From Alphaproteobacteria bacterium (GTDB lineage Bacteria; Pseudomonadota; Alphaproteobacteria; TMED109): DNA of 64,000 bases. This document shows, piece by piece, positions 1 through 8,208 of the stretch; position 1 is the stretch's first letter, and every line of letters begins with the position of its first letter. The notes under the pieces were generated by a model. It ran no database searches. It was not told the DNA's origin and saw only the letters and a program-made list of their open reading frames with translations. The stretch spans positions 30,280 through 94,279 of the forward strand of contig JAJEGJ010000020.1 in assembly GCA_022819905.1 (NCBI GenBank), given 5' to 3'. The translations under genes were made by a program, and so were the position numbers.

Positions 1-154
1 CCTGCTCGGCCTCGTCGAGACTCGACCGCATCGATCGGCGTGCCCGCAGGCTCGCCACGACCAGGAGTCCCAGGATCAGGGCGGTAATCGCGTACGCGGA
101 CCAGACGTAACCGGCGTAGCCGCCCATCGCCAGGAACGCGCCCAAGTCAGGCAT
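1..154 (-). CDS. ccmD: Haem exporter protein CcmD (partial, C-terminus off the window)
   Basis: Small membrane protein of the CcmABCD complex, which releases holo-CcmE for cytochrome c maturation. The visible 51 codons read MPDLGAFLAMGGYAGYVW, then one hydrophobic helix and an Arg-rich cytoplasmic segment (RARRSMRSSLDEAEQ), the usual CcmD plan. The ATG overlaps the 3' end of ccmC by 8 bases, so the two are translationally linked. The reading frame stays open to the window edge, so the C-terminus is not seen. The identification rests on gene order plus the short single-helix architecture, since CcmD is poorly conserved. Confidence 0.85.
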   Translation of the reverse strand, partial: MPDLGAFLAMGGYAGYVWSAYAITALILGLLVVASLRARRSMRSSLDEAEQ

Positions 155-896
155 CGCCGGGCTGGGACACGGCCAACGCAGCCCGCCGCAGCGCCATCAC
201 ACGACGTCGGGCGAGTTCAGTCTGCATCCGGATGATGACCAGGTAAGCGAACAGCAGCGTGAATCCTCCGGCCATCAGCATCAGTGGCAACAGCATCGCC
301 GGGTCGATCGAAGGTCCGCCGAAGCGCAGAATGCTGGCCGGCTGATGAAGGGTGTTCCACCAATCCACGGAAAACTTGATGACCGGCAGGTTCACGGCAC
401 CGATCAGCGCCAGCACCGTGGCCGCCCGTTCGCCGGTTTCCTGTTCGTCGAACGCGTGCAGCAGCGCGATGTAGCCCAGATACAGGAACAACAGGACGAC
501 CACCGAGGTCAGCCGTGCATCCCAAACCCACCAGGTACCCCACATGGGATGGCCCCATATGGAACCCGTGGCGATGGCAATCACCGTGAAGCACGCGCCG
601 ATCGGCGCGATGCAGCGAGCCGCTACCAGCGCAAGGGGGTGCCGCCAGACCAGGGCAATGGCGCTCGCGACGGCCAGCCCGGCATAACCGGCGAGTGCAT
701 TCCAGGCGGCGGGCACATGCACGTACATGATCCGCGCGGCATCGCCCTGCTGATAGTCGGGCGGGGAACCGACCAGTCCAAACCAGAGCCCGAGGCCCCC
801 GCAAACCGCCGCCCCGGCAGCAATCCAGGGCAGGAGCGGCGAGGCGATCCGGAGAAAGCGGGCCGGGTTGGCCAGTCGGTGCAAGGCCTTGGCCAT
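147..896 (-). CDS. ccmC: Haem exporter permease CcmC
   Basis: Inner-membrane haem-handling protein that presents haem to CcmE in system I cytochrome c biogenesis. The protein of 249 residues has about six hydrophobic helices and the periplasmic tryptophan-rich haem-binding signature (WGTWWVWDARLTS), with conserved histidines on both sides (YVHVPAAW and LHQPAS). The start MAKALHRLANPARF at 896 gives the family length of about 250. The open frame extends upstream to 1040, but that would add 48 unconserved residues running into ccmB. It lies 40 bases after ccmB and overlaps ccmD by 8 bases. Confidence 0.95.
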   Translation of the reverse strand: MAKALHRLANPARFLRIASPLLPWIAAGAAVCGGLGLWFGLVGSPPDYQQGDAARIMYVHVPAAWNALAGYAGLAVASAIALVWRHPLALVAARCIAPIGACFTVIAIATGSIWGHPMWGTWWVWDARLTSVVVLLFLYLGYIALLHAFDEQETGERAATVLALIGAVNLPVIKFSVDWWNTLHQPASILRFGGPSIDPAMLLPLMLMAGGFTLLFAYLVIIRMQTELARRRVMALRRAALAVSQPGDA

Positions 897-936
897 CAAG
901 TCGGTCCCGATAACAGCATGCGACGGCGGGAGGGCT

Positions 937-1602
937 CTAGCTGCGTACTGCCCGCAGGGCGGCGTTGCCTGCATACGGCGCAAGAGCCAGCGCGGCAAGC
1001 GTGAAGGCTCCCAGCACGGAGAAGTACGCGCTGGAGTCACGTCCCATGAGGGTTTCGCTCACGGCAGCGGTTCCGAAAATTAGCACGGGAATGGTTTGGG
1101 GCAGTACGATCAGCGCAGCAAGGATTCCGCCACGCCTGAGCGGCGCGGTCAGCGCCGCCCCCACCGTACCGATGAGCGACAGTGCCGGGGTCCCGATCAG
1201 AAGGGCACCGGCAAGCGGCAGGACGCCACGCAGTTCCATGCCGAGCGCGATGGCTGCCACGGGCGCCAGAACCACGAAGGGCAGACCGGTTACGAGCCAG
1301 TGGGCGAAGCCTTTTGCCAGCACCAGTACATGGGCGCTGGGGGCATGCAGCAGGAGGAGGTCCAGCGAGCCATCCAGCTGATCCGGCGCAAAGACGCGCT
1401 CCAGCGACAACATGGAGGCGAGCAGAGCAATGGCCCAGGCGGCGCCAGGGGCGATGCGGCTCAGAATGTCGGGGTCGGGGCCAATGCTGAGCGGCAGCAT
1501 GGCGATCGCGATTCCGAAGAACATCCATACCCCGATGAGGTCGACGACTCCGCGCATGTAGAGCTTCAGGTCTCGTTCCACGACGGCACGAACGAACGTC
1601 AT
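937..1602 (-). CDS. ccmB: Haem exporter permease CcmB
   Basis: Membrane subunit of the CcmAB ABC transporter in cytochrome c maturation. It has 221 residues with six predicted hydrophobic segments and the usual CcmB N-terminus (a short soluble lead, then ERDLKLYMRG followed by a hydrophobic helix). The internal segment LLLLHAPSAHVLVLAKGFAHW is typical of the family. The ATG at 1602 overlaps the ccmA stop in ATGA, so ccmA and ccmB are co-translated. The length matches the family (about 220). Confidence 0.94.
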   Translation of the reverse strand: MTFVRAVVERDLKLYMRGVVDLIGVWMFFGIAIAMLPLSIGPDPDILSRIAPGAAWAIALLASMLSLERVFAPDQLDGSLDLLLLHAPSAHVLVLAKGFAHWLVTGLPFVVLAPVAAIALGMELRGVLPLAGALLIGTPALSLIGTVGAALTAPLRRGGILAALIVLPQTIPVLIFGTAAVSETLMGRDSSAYFSVLGAFTLAALALAPYAGNAALRAVRS

Positions 1603-2216
1603 TGGCCGGTCAGCTCAAACCGTTGGGCGTCCGTCATCTCGATATCGGTCGGAGATGTCACGACAGCGCACCCGCCCGCGGAACGGTGGCGTGCGAGTTC
1701 TTGCTGAAGCACGGATTCGCCACCGGAGTCCAGATTGGCGGCCGGTTCGTCCAGGAGCCAAAGACGCGAGTCCACGATCAGGAGTTGCGACAGTGCAAGA
1801 CGGCGCAGTTGTCCGGCAGAGAGCCAGCCCGCCGGCATGTCCATGAAGCGATCGAGTCCGACGCGTTGCAGAATCGGTTCCACCGCCGGTTCTGCGTGTG
1901 CCAGCCGCGCCCAGAACCGCAGATTCTCCCGCACCGTCAAACGAATCTTTACCGAGTTGGCGTGGCCGAGGTACCCCACGGAACGCGCGAAGGCACCGCG
2001 TTCGGGCGTACGGTAGTTCCCGTCCTCGGCATCCAGCAGACCGGCCAGGATGCGGAGCAACGAAGACTTGCCGGAGCCGTTCGGGCCCGTCACCAGCAGG
2101 GCGCTCCCGCCTGGAACCACGAACGAGACGCCGGAGAAGAGTGCCCTCTCGCCACGTACGCAGGACAGGTTGGTGACCACCAGGGCGTCGGATGACGCCC
2201 CGGCTGGATCAGTCAT
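1599..2216 (-). CDS. ccmA: Haem exporter ATP-binding protein CcmA
   Basis: ATPase subunit of the CcmABCD complex; ATP hydrolysis releases holo-CcmE. It has 205 residues with Walker A GPNGSGKS at about residues 44-51, an ABC signature variant LSAGQLRRLAL and Walker B LWLLDEP. The chosen start (MTDPAGASSDALVV) gives the family length and overlaps the stop of the upstream acyl-CoA ligase gene by 8 bases. The open frame upstream to 2399 would add about 60 unconserved residues. First gene of the ccm set, but evidently transcribed together with the metabolic gene before it. Confidence 0.95.
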   Translation of the reverse strand: MTDPAGASSDALVVTNLSCVRGERALFSGVSFVVPGGSALLVTGPNGSGKSSLLRILAGLLDAEDGNYRTPERGAFARSVGYLGHANSVKIRLTVRENLRFWARLAHAEPAVEPILQRVGLDRFMDMPAGWLSAGQLRRLALSQLLIVDSRLWLLDEPAANLDSGGESVLQQELARHRSAGGCAVVTSPTDIEMTDAQRFELTGQ

Positions 2217-3459
2217 GCGCGCGGATGTCTTCGATGTGTCGACCATCGTCCGGAAGGGCGTCCTCGGGCACGACCTTGATCTGGGCCCGGACGCGAAGCA
2301 CGGCCCGCGCGGTTTCCAATATCTGGTCCGTCGGGGCCGACTGCCCGGCGCGTGGCGAAACCTGAAGGACAGCGGTGTCCCGATCGTCCTCCCGGCCAAT
2401 CATCAGACGCAGGCGCCCGACTTCGGGATGGCGCCTTGCGATTTCCTGCACCTGCCCCGGATGCACGAACATGCCCCGGACCTTGGTCGTCTGGTCGGCG
2501 CGCCCCAGCCAGCCGGCAATGCGGGGCGCGGTGCGACCGCACGGGCTTGGGCTGTCGAGAAACTTCGAGAGATCGCCCGTCCCGAAACGAATCATCGGAT
2601 AGTCGGGGTTGAGCAAGGTGACCACCACCTCTCCGATTTCTCCGTGGGGAACCGGCTTGGTGCCGCCGGGCTCGACGAGTTCAACGATCACGTCTTCGTC
2701 GAGCACCAATCCGGCGCCCGGTGTCGTTTCGTACGCGATCTGACCGACGTCGGCGGTGCCGTAGCCCTGGAGCACGCGGATACCGCGGGCGTCGAACTGC
2801 TCCCTAAGGCTGGCCGTCAGCGCCTCGCCGCCAACGATCCCGCTTTCGATCGACGAGAGATCGAGGCCACGGCTGTCCCCCTCCTTCAGCAGAATGCCCA
2901 GGAAGGACGGGGTTCCCGCGTACCGGTTCGGCCGGAGCGACGCGATGGTCTCGACCTGCAGGTCGGTGTTGCCGATGCCTGCGGGGAACACGGCGCAGCC
3001 GATGGCGTGCGCACCTTGCTCCATCATGAAGCCGGCCGGCGTGAAGTGGTAGGAGAACGTGTTGTAGACGAGATCTCCCGGCCGGAAACCGGCGGCGTGC
3101 ATCACACGGGCCATCCGCCAGAAATCCCCCGTATGGCCGGGCTCGTAGATCGGCCCGGGCGAGGCGAAGACGTGTCGAAAGGTGCCGGCCGCTCGCGTGG
3201 CGAGGTTGCCGAACGGCGGCGCCCCTTCCTGCAGCGGGGGGAGGTCGGACTTGCGCAGCACGGGCAGGGACGCAAGTGCCTCGCGATCGTTCACGCTGTC
3301 AGGGTCGATCCCCGCCAGACGCTCGGACCAGGCCGGGGCGCCGGCAATCGCCTTGCGGAGGACTGCCTGCAGGGCCTCAAACTGCGCACGCTCGCGGACG
3401 TCGGGAGGACGCGTCTCGAGGTCGTCGTAGTACGGGTCGCTTGTCGTGGATGGCGTCAT
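2209..3459 (-). CDS. Phenylacetate-CoA ligase (PaaK)-family AMP-forming ligase
   Basis: Member of the adenylate-forming PaaK branch, which activates aromatic or other carboxylic acids to CoA thioesters. The 416 residues show the family N-terminus (YYDDLETRPPDVRE), a PxL.KsDL element (LPVLRKSDLPPLQ), a GYGTADVGQIAYE motif matching the family YG.TE..G segment, and a C-terminal GRADQTTKVRGMFVHPGQ that matches the adenylation hinge and C-domain. The phosphate-binding loop (FRHVFASPGPIYEPG) is degenerate compared with the S/T-G-rich loop of true PaaK. The substrate is unknown. Placed directly upstream of ccmA with an 8-base overlap and downstream of a hydroxyacid dehydrogenase gene. No other phenylacetate genes are nearby. 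Confidence 0.8.
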   Translation of the reverse strand: MTPSTTSDPYYDDLETRPPDVRERAQFEALQAVLRKAIAGAPAWSERLAGIDPDSVNDREALASLPVLRKSDLPPLQEGAPPFGNLATRAAGTFRHVFASPGPIYEPGHTGDFWRMARVMHAAGFRPGDLVYNTFSYHFTPAGFMMEQGAHAIGCAVFPAGIGNTDLQVETIASLRPNRYAGTPSFLGILLKEGDSRGLDLSSIESGIVGGEALTASLREQFDARGIRVLQGYGTADVGQIAYETTPGAGLVLDEDVIVELVEPGGTKPVPHGEIGEVVVTLLNPDYPMIRFGTGDLSKFLDSPSPCGRTAPRIAGWLGRADQTTKVRGMFVHPGQVQEIARRHPEVGRLRLMIGREDDRDTAVLQVSPRAGQSAPTDQILETARAVLRVRAQIKVVPEDALPDDGRHIEDIRAHD

Positions 3460-3476
3460 GCTGCGTCTTTCCGAGG

Positions 3477-4424
3477 TTAGTAGCCGCGCTCCGGCGAAAT
3501 GCCGTGCAACGGTGGCTGTCCGGCCCGGATCCGCTGGAGATTATCGGCCAGCAGCCGGGCGGCGTAGGGGGTCGCGAAGTTCACCCCTGCCGCGTGCGGC
3601 GTGACGATGACGCCCGGATGCTGCCAAAGCGGGCTGTCGGCGGGCAGGGGTTCTTCCTCGAACACGTCCAGGAAGCAGGAGCCCAGGTGTCCGGAAGCGA
3701 GGCAGGCCTGGAGATCACGTTCCACCACGGCGCTGCCGCGGCCGAGGTTGATGACGTGGGCGCCTGCAGGAAGTTGACGCAGGCGGTCGGCGTTGAGCAA
3801 TCCGTGTGTTTCGTCGGTCGCCGGCAGGGTCGACAGCAGAATGCGGGTGTCCGCCAGGAACGGCGCAAGCCCGTCGATTCCGGCGAATCCGGTCACGCCT
3901 TCGATGTCCAGCCGTCCGGAGCGTGACCAGGCCCGGAGCGGGAACTGGAGCGATTGCAATCGTCTGAGGATGGCGCCGCCGATCTCGCCGGTCCCCATGA
4001 CACCTACCGGTGTTGTCGCCGTATCGGCGTAGGGCGGAACGCCCCAGGCGCGTTGCCTCTGGTTGTGCAGGTGGTGGGGCAGGCTGCGGTGGCAGGCAAG
4101 TACCGCGAGCAGGGCGTACTCCACCATCTGTTCCGTCAGTGTCGGATCGACGGTGCGGGCCAGCAGGACCGAGGCGGGAGGGGGGTGCGCGAGCAGATGA
4201 TCCACCCCGGTGCCGATCGTCTGGACAAACTGGAGGTTTGGCAGGTCGGCCCACATGTTGGCCGGTGCATGCCACACGAATGCGGCCTCGATGCCGGCAG
4301 GATCGTCGATCTCATCGGGCCACGCCTGCAGCTGCACGGGCGGGGTGAGGGTGCGGCAGAGGTCCCGCCAGGGTTCCACCGGGTCGTCAATGCTGAAATA
4401 GGCGACGCGGATCGGATCGGTCAT
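3477..4424 (-). CDS. D-2-hydroxyacid dehydrogenase, GhrA-like (glyoxylate/hydroxypyruvate reductase A)
   Basis: Cytosolic NAD(P)H-dependent reductase of 2-keto acids such as glyoxylate or hydroxypyruvate. The 315-residue length equals GhrA. It has the Rossmann glycine motif GVMGTGEIGGAI followed by WSRS (the Ser/Arg suggests NADPH preference), the NLGRGSAV motif with the catalytic Arg region, LDVFEEEPLP with the Glu, and the catalytic His in VTPHAAG. The ATG overlaps the yejF stop (ATGA), so it is coupled to the Yej transporter genes. The true substrate could be another keto acid. Confidence 0.85.
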   Translation of the reverse strand: MTDPIRVAYFSIDDPVEPWRDLCRTLTPPVQLQAWPDEIDDPAGIEAAFVWHAPANMWADLPNLQFVQTIGTGVDHLLAHPPPASVLLARTVDPTLTEQMVEYALLAVLACHRSLPHHLHNQRQRAWGVPPYADTATTPVGVMGTGEIGGAILRRLQSLQFPLRAWSRSGRLDIEGVTGFAGIDGLAPFLADTRILLSTLPATDETHGLLNADRLRQLPAGAHVINLGRGSAVVERDLQACLASGHLGSCFLDVFEEEPLPADSPLWQHPGVIVTPHAAGVNFATPYAARLLADNLQRIRAGQPPLHGISPERGY

Positions 4425-6034
4425 GTGGCGGTGTCCTCGGCGGGTGCAAGCTGTGCCGCGCGCAGCAGCTGTCGCGTGTACTGCGTGGTGGGGTGGCGAA
4501 ACACGTGTTCGGCAGGCCCCCGCTCGACCGCGAGCCCCGCGCGCATGACGAGGAGTTCGTCCGCCATCGCACGCATCACCCGCAGATCGTGACTGATGAA
4601 GAGATACGCGAGGCGGTGGCGTGCCTGAAGCGCGTTGAGGAGGCTCACGATCTGGGCCTGGACCGAAAGATCGAGCGCCGAGGTGGGCTCGTCCAGCACC
4701 AGCACCCGTGGCGTGAGGGCGAGCGCCCGCGCGATCGAGATGCGCTGGCGCTGTCCGCCGGAGAATTCGTGCGGATACCGGTCCATCACGTCGGCGGGCA
4801 GGCCGACTTCGGCCAATGCCGAGGCGACCCGTTCGCGTGCCTCGTCGGCCGTCTCCACGATTCGGTTGAGGAACAATCCCTCGGCCACGATGCCGAACAC
4901 CGAGAGGCGCGGCGAGAGGGAGCCGTACGGGTCCTGGAACACGAACTGCATGCGCGAGCGAAGGGGCCGTAGCTCAGCCCATCCGAGGTCATCGATCGCT
5001 CTCCCATCGAATCGGATCGAGCCTTCGCTGGAAATCAGACGGAGGACAGCCTGGCCGAGCGTCGTCTTGCCGCAACCGGATTCGCCGACCACCCCCAGGG
5101 TGCGGCCTGGCGTCAGCGACAGGTCGATCCCGTCGACGGCTTTCACGTGCCCGACGGTGCGGCGCAGGAGGCCTTTGCGGATGGGGTAGTGGACCCGCAG
5201 TTCGCGCACTTCCAGCAGCGGCTCGGAAGCGGTGCTGTCTGCTGCCGGCGTGGGCCGGACACCCGGTTGGTTGGCCAGCAGGCTTTGCGTGTAGGCGTGC
5301 TGCGGCCGGTGGAAGATCTCGTCGGTTGTTCCTGTTTCAACGATGCGTCCGGCCTGCATCACGGCGGTGCGGCGGGCGACGGACCGGACGATCGTGAGAT
5401 CATGGGTGATCAGCAGGAGCCCCATGCCGGTCTCGCGCTGCAATTCCGCGATGAGCGCGAGAATCTCTTCCTGCACGGTCACGTCGAGGGCGCTCGTCGG
5501 TTCGTCGGCGATCAGGAATTTCGGCCGGTTGGCCAGCGCGCAGGCAATCATGACGCGCTGGCGCTGCCCGCCGGAGAGCTGGTGCGGGTAGGCGTCCAGG
5601 CGGGCGTCGGCCTGCCCGAGACCGACCCGCTCAAGGAGGCCCCGAGCTTGCTCCCGGGCCGCTTCGCGCGATAGCCGCTGGTGCAGCATGAGGGGTTCCG
5701 ATACCTGCCGCACGATCGTGTGGAGCGGATTGAGCGAGGTCATCGGTTCCTGGAAGATCATCGAGATGTCATTGCCGCGGATGCTGCGCAGCGTCTCTTC
5801 CGGGGCGCCCAGCAGTTCCGCATCCTCCAGGCGGATCGATCCGCGCGGATGGCTGGCGCGCGGGTACGGCAGGAGCCCGAGAACCGACAGGGCCGTGACG
5901 GACTTCCCGGAACCGGATTCGCCGACGAGTGCCAGCGTTTCGCCCGGGGCCAGCGACAGGCTCACGTCGTGGACCGCGTCCACCGGTCCGTCTTCGGTCG
6001 TGAACCGGACGGCAAGATCCTGGATACGGAGCAT
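4421..6034 (-). CDS. yejF: Oligopeptide ABC transporter, fused double ATP-binding protein YejF
   Basis: ATPase of the YejABEF peptide importer. A single 537-residue chain carries two nucleotide-binding domains: the first with GESGSGKS and the LSGGQRQRV signature, the second with GESGCGKT and FSGGQRQRI. Each is followed by a Walker B ending in DEPTSALD, and each has the C-terminal oligopeptide/dipeptide extension (HAYTQSLL and TQYTRQLL). This two-in-one layout and the order yejA-B-E-F identify it. It follows yejE by about 19 bases and overlaps the dehydrogenase gene downstream by 4. Confidence 0.95.
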   Translation of the reverse strand: MLRIQDLAVRFTTEDGPVDAVHDVSLSLAPGETLALVGESGSGKSVTALSVLGLLPYPRASHPRGSIRLEDAELLGAPEETLRSIRGNDISMIFQEPMTSLNPLHTIVRQVSEPLMLHQRLSREAAREQARGLLERVGLGQADARLDAYPHQLSGGQRQRVMIACALANRPKFLIADEPTSALDVTVQEEILALIAELQRETGMGLLLITHDLTIVRSVARRTAVMQAGRIVETGTTDEIFHRPQHAYTQSLLANQPGVRPTPAADSTASEPLLEVRELRVHYPIRKGLLRRTVGHVKAVDGIDLSLTPGRTLGVVGESGCGKTTLGQAVLRLISSEGSIRFDGRAIDDLGWAELRPLRSRMQFVFQDPYGSLSPRLSVFGIVAEGLFLNRIVETADEARERVASALAEVGLPADVMDRYPHEFSGGQRQRISIARALALTPRVLVLDEPTSALDLSVQAQIVSLLNALQARHRLAYLFISHDLRVMRAMADELLVMRAGLAVERGPAEHVFRHPTTQYTRQLLRAAQLAPAEDTAT

Positions 6035-6053
6035 CAGCCCGCCGTTCCCGGCA

Positions 6054-7112
6054 TCACCGGAACACCTTCCTCGGGTCGAAGGCGTCGCGCACCGCCTCGC
6101 CGATGAAGACCAGCAGCGACAGCAGCACCGCCAGAGCGAGAAATCCGGTGAAACCGAGCCACGGCGCCTGGAGATTGTTCTTGCCCTGGTTCAGGAGTTC
6201 CCCGATCGATGGCGACCCCGGCGGCAGACCGAACCCGAGGAAATCCAGCGACGTCAGGATGGTCACGGAACCCGCCAGCGTGAACGGCAGGAATGTCAGC
6301 GTGGACACCATCGCGTTGGGCAGTACGTGCCGGGTCATGATGCGGGCGTTGCTCATCCCGAGTGCCCTCGCCGCCTTCACGTACTCGAAGTTGCGGGCGC
6401 GCAGGACCTCCGCGCGGACGACGCCGACCAATCCCATCCAGCTGAAGAGAAGCAGCAGGAAGAGGAGCAGCCAGAAGGTGGGCGTGACGATGCTGGCCAG
6501 GATGATCAGGAGGTACAGCACCGGGAGGCCGCTCCAGATCTCGATCAGTCGCTGGCCAAGCAGGTCGGTGAGACCGCCAAAATACCCCTGCACCAGACCG
6601 GCCGCGATCCCGATGGAAGATGACAGGGCCGTAAGGACAACGCCGAACAGAATGGAAATGCGCAGGCCGTAGATCAGGCGTGCGAGCACGTCACGGGCCT
6701 GATCGTCGGTGCCGAGCCAGTTGTCCGTAGATGGCGGTGACGGGGCGGGCTGCCCGAGGTCCAGGGCAACCGTCCGGTAGCTGAACGGGATGAGCGGCCA
6801 GATCGTCCAGCCGTCCGTGCGAATGAGATCGCGCACGTACGGGTCGCGGTAATCCGCCGTGGTGGCGAAATCGCCGCCGAACGCGGTCTCCGGGTAGTCC
6901 TTCAGGACCGGGATGTAGTAATCGCCCTGGAAGTGCACCAGCAGGGGTCGATCGTTGGCGATGAATTCGGCCGGGAGCGTGGCCAGCAGCAGCACGGCCA
7001 TGATCCAGGTGGAGACGTAGCCGCGGCGATTCCGCCGGAAGTTGGCCCAGCGGCGGCCGGCCAGCCCGCGCCCCGAACCGGGCGCTGAACCGATGACGGC
7101 CGCTTCAGACAT
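6054..7112 (-). CDS. yejE: Oligopeptide ABC transporter permease YejE
   Basis: Second membrane subunit of the Yej importer. The 352-residue DppC/OppC-type permease has an N-terminal helix, a periplasmic stretch naming the family (ANDRPLLVHFQGDYYIPVLKDYPET) and a binding-protein-dependent permease domain with the EAA loop (ALGMSNARIMTRHVLPNAM). It ends in DAFDPRKVFR. Residues preceding the domain are longer than in DppC, as usual for YejE. The ATG overlaps the yejB stop by 8 bases. Confidence 0.95.
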   Translation of the reverse strand: MSEAAVIGSAPGSGRGLAGRRWANFRRNRRGYVSTWIMAVLLLATLPAEFIANDRPLLVHFQGDYYIPVLKDYPETAFGGDFATTADYRDPYVRDLIRTDGWTIWPLIPFSYRTVALDLGQPAPSPPSTDNWLGTDDQARDVLARLIYGLRISILFGVVLTALSSSIGIAAGLVQGYFGGLTDLLGQRLIEIWSGLPVLYLLIILASIVTPTFWLLLFLLLLFSWMGLVGVVRAEVLRARNFEYVKAARALGMSNARIMTRHVLPNAMVSTLTFLPFTLAGSVTILTSLDFLGFGLPPGSPSIGELLNQGKNNLQAPWLGFTGFLALAVLLSLLVFIGEAVRDAFDPRKVFR

Positions 7113-8202
7113 TGCGGTGCTCGAAGTCGATCCGCGGATCGACCACCGTCATCGTGAAGTCGCCGATGATGTTCATGATGAGGCCGAGCAGCGTGAAGAA
7201 GTACAGGGTCGCGAACATCACCGGGTAGTCGCGATTGATCGCCGCCTCAAATCCCAGCAGGCCAAGGCCGTCCAGCGAGAAGATCACCTCGGTCAGCAGC
7301 GCTCCGGTAAACAGGATTCCGATGAAGGCGGCGGGAAAGCCGGCGATCACGATCAGCATTGCGTTCCTGAAAACGTGGCCGTAGAGCACGCGTCGCTGGT
7401 GGAGCCCCTTGGCGCGGGCGGTGAGGACGTACTGCTGGTTGATCTGGTCGAGAAAGGAATTCTTGGTGAGCATGACGAGGCCGGCGAAGCCGCCGATGAC
7501 CATCGACAGAACCGGCAGGACCATGTGCCACAGGTAGTCGACGATCCGCCCGCTCCATCCCAGTTCCCGCCAGTCGGGGGAGGTAATTCCCTGGAGCGGA
7601 AACCAGTCGAAGTACCGACCGCCAGCGAACAGGATGATCAGCAGGATGGCAAACAGGAAACCGGGAATCGCGTTGCCGACCACCACGACCCCGCTGGTCC
7701 AGACATCGAACGGGGAACCGTCCCGGACCGCCTTTGCCACGCCGAGCGGGATGGAGATGAGGTAGACAAGGAGCGTGGTCCAGAGACCCAGTGAAATCGA
7801 TACGGGCAGCTTGTCGAGCACCAGGTCGACAACCCGACGGTCGCTGAAGAAGCTCTCGCCGAAGTCGAAGACCAGATACCGTCCCATCATGTCGAAGAAC
7901 CGCACGTGCGCCGGCTTGTCGAAGCCGTACATGCGTTCGATCCGTGCGATCAGTTCCGGGTCGAGTCCCTGCGCGCCACGGTAGGGGGTCGCCGTGTCGC
8001 GGCTCGCCGCCGTGGGATCCAGCTGTTCGCGGCCGCCCCCGGCGAACCGTTCCGTGGCGTCCCCTCCGATGCCCTGAATCTGGGCGATCATGCTCTCGAC
8101 CGGGCCGCCCGGCGCGAACTGAATGATCACGAAGTTGACCACCATGATCCCGAACAGCGTTGGGACCATGAGCACCAAACGCCGAATGAGGTAGGTGATC
8201 AT
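7105..8202 (-). CDS. yejB: Oligopeptide ABC transporter permease YejB
   Basis: First membrane subunit of the Yej importer. The 365 residues begin with the DppB-type helix (MITYLIRRLVLMVPTLFGIM) and have an inserted periplasmic loop of about 80 residues, rich in Gly and Asp, that distinguishes YejB from DppB. The EAA loop reads TARAKGLHQRRVLYGHVFRNA. The tail VDPRIDFEHRNV is characteristic of the family. It begins six bases after the yejA stop and overlaps yejE. Confidence 0.95.
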   Translation of the reverse strand: MITYLIRRLVLMVPTLFGIMVVNFVIIQFAPGGPVESMIAQIQGIGGDATERFAGGGREQLDPTAASRDTATPYRGAQGLDPELIARIERMYGFDKPAHVRFFDMMGRYLVFDFGESFFSDRRVVDLVLDKLPVSISLGLWTTLLVYLISIPLGVAKAVRDGSPFDVWTSGVVVVGNAIPGFLFAILLIILFAGGRYFDWFPLQGITSPDWRELGWSGRIVDYLWHMVLPVLSMVIGGFAGLVMLTKNSFLDQINQQYVLTARAKGLHQRRVLYGHVFRNAMLIVIAGFPAAFIGILFTGALLTEVIFSLDGLGLLGFEAAINRDYPVMFATLYFFTLLGLIMNIIGDFTMTVVDPRIDFEHRNV

Positions 8203-8208
8203 CGGCGG

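Noticed and set aside
2050..3480. Plus-strand open frame of 476 codons
   Set aside because: It lies opposite the PaaK-like ligase gene, has Arg/Gly/His-rich unstructured composition and no domain. It is an antisense shadow of GC-rich coding DNA.
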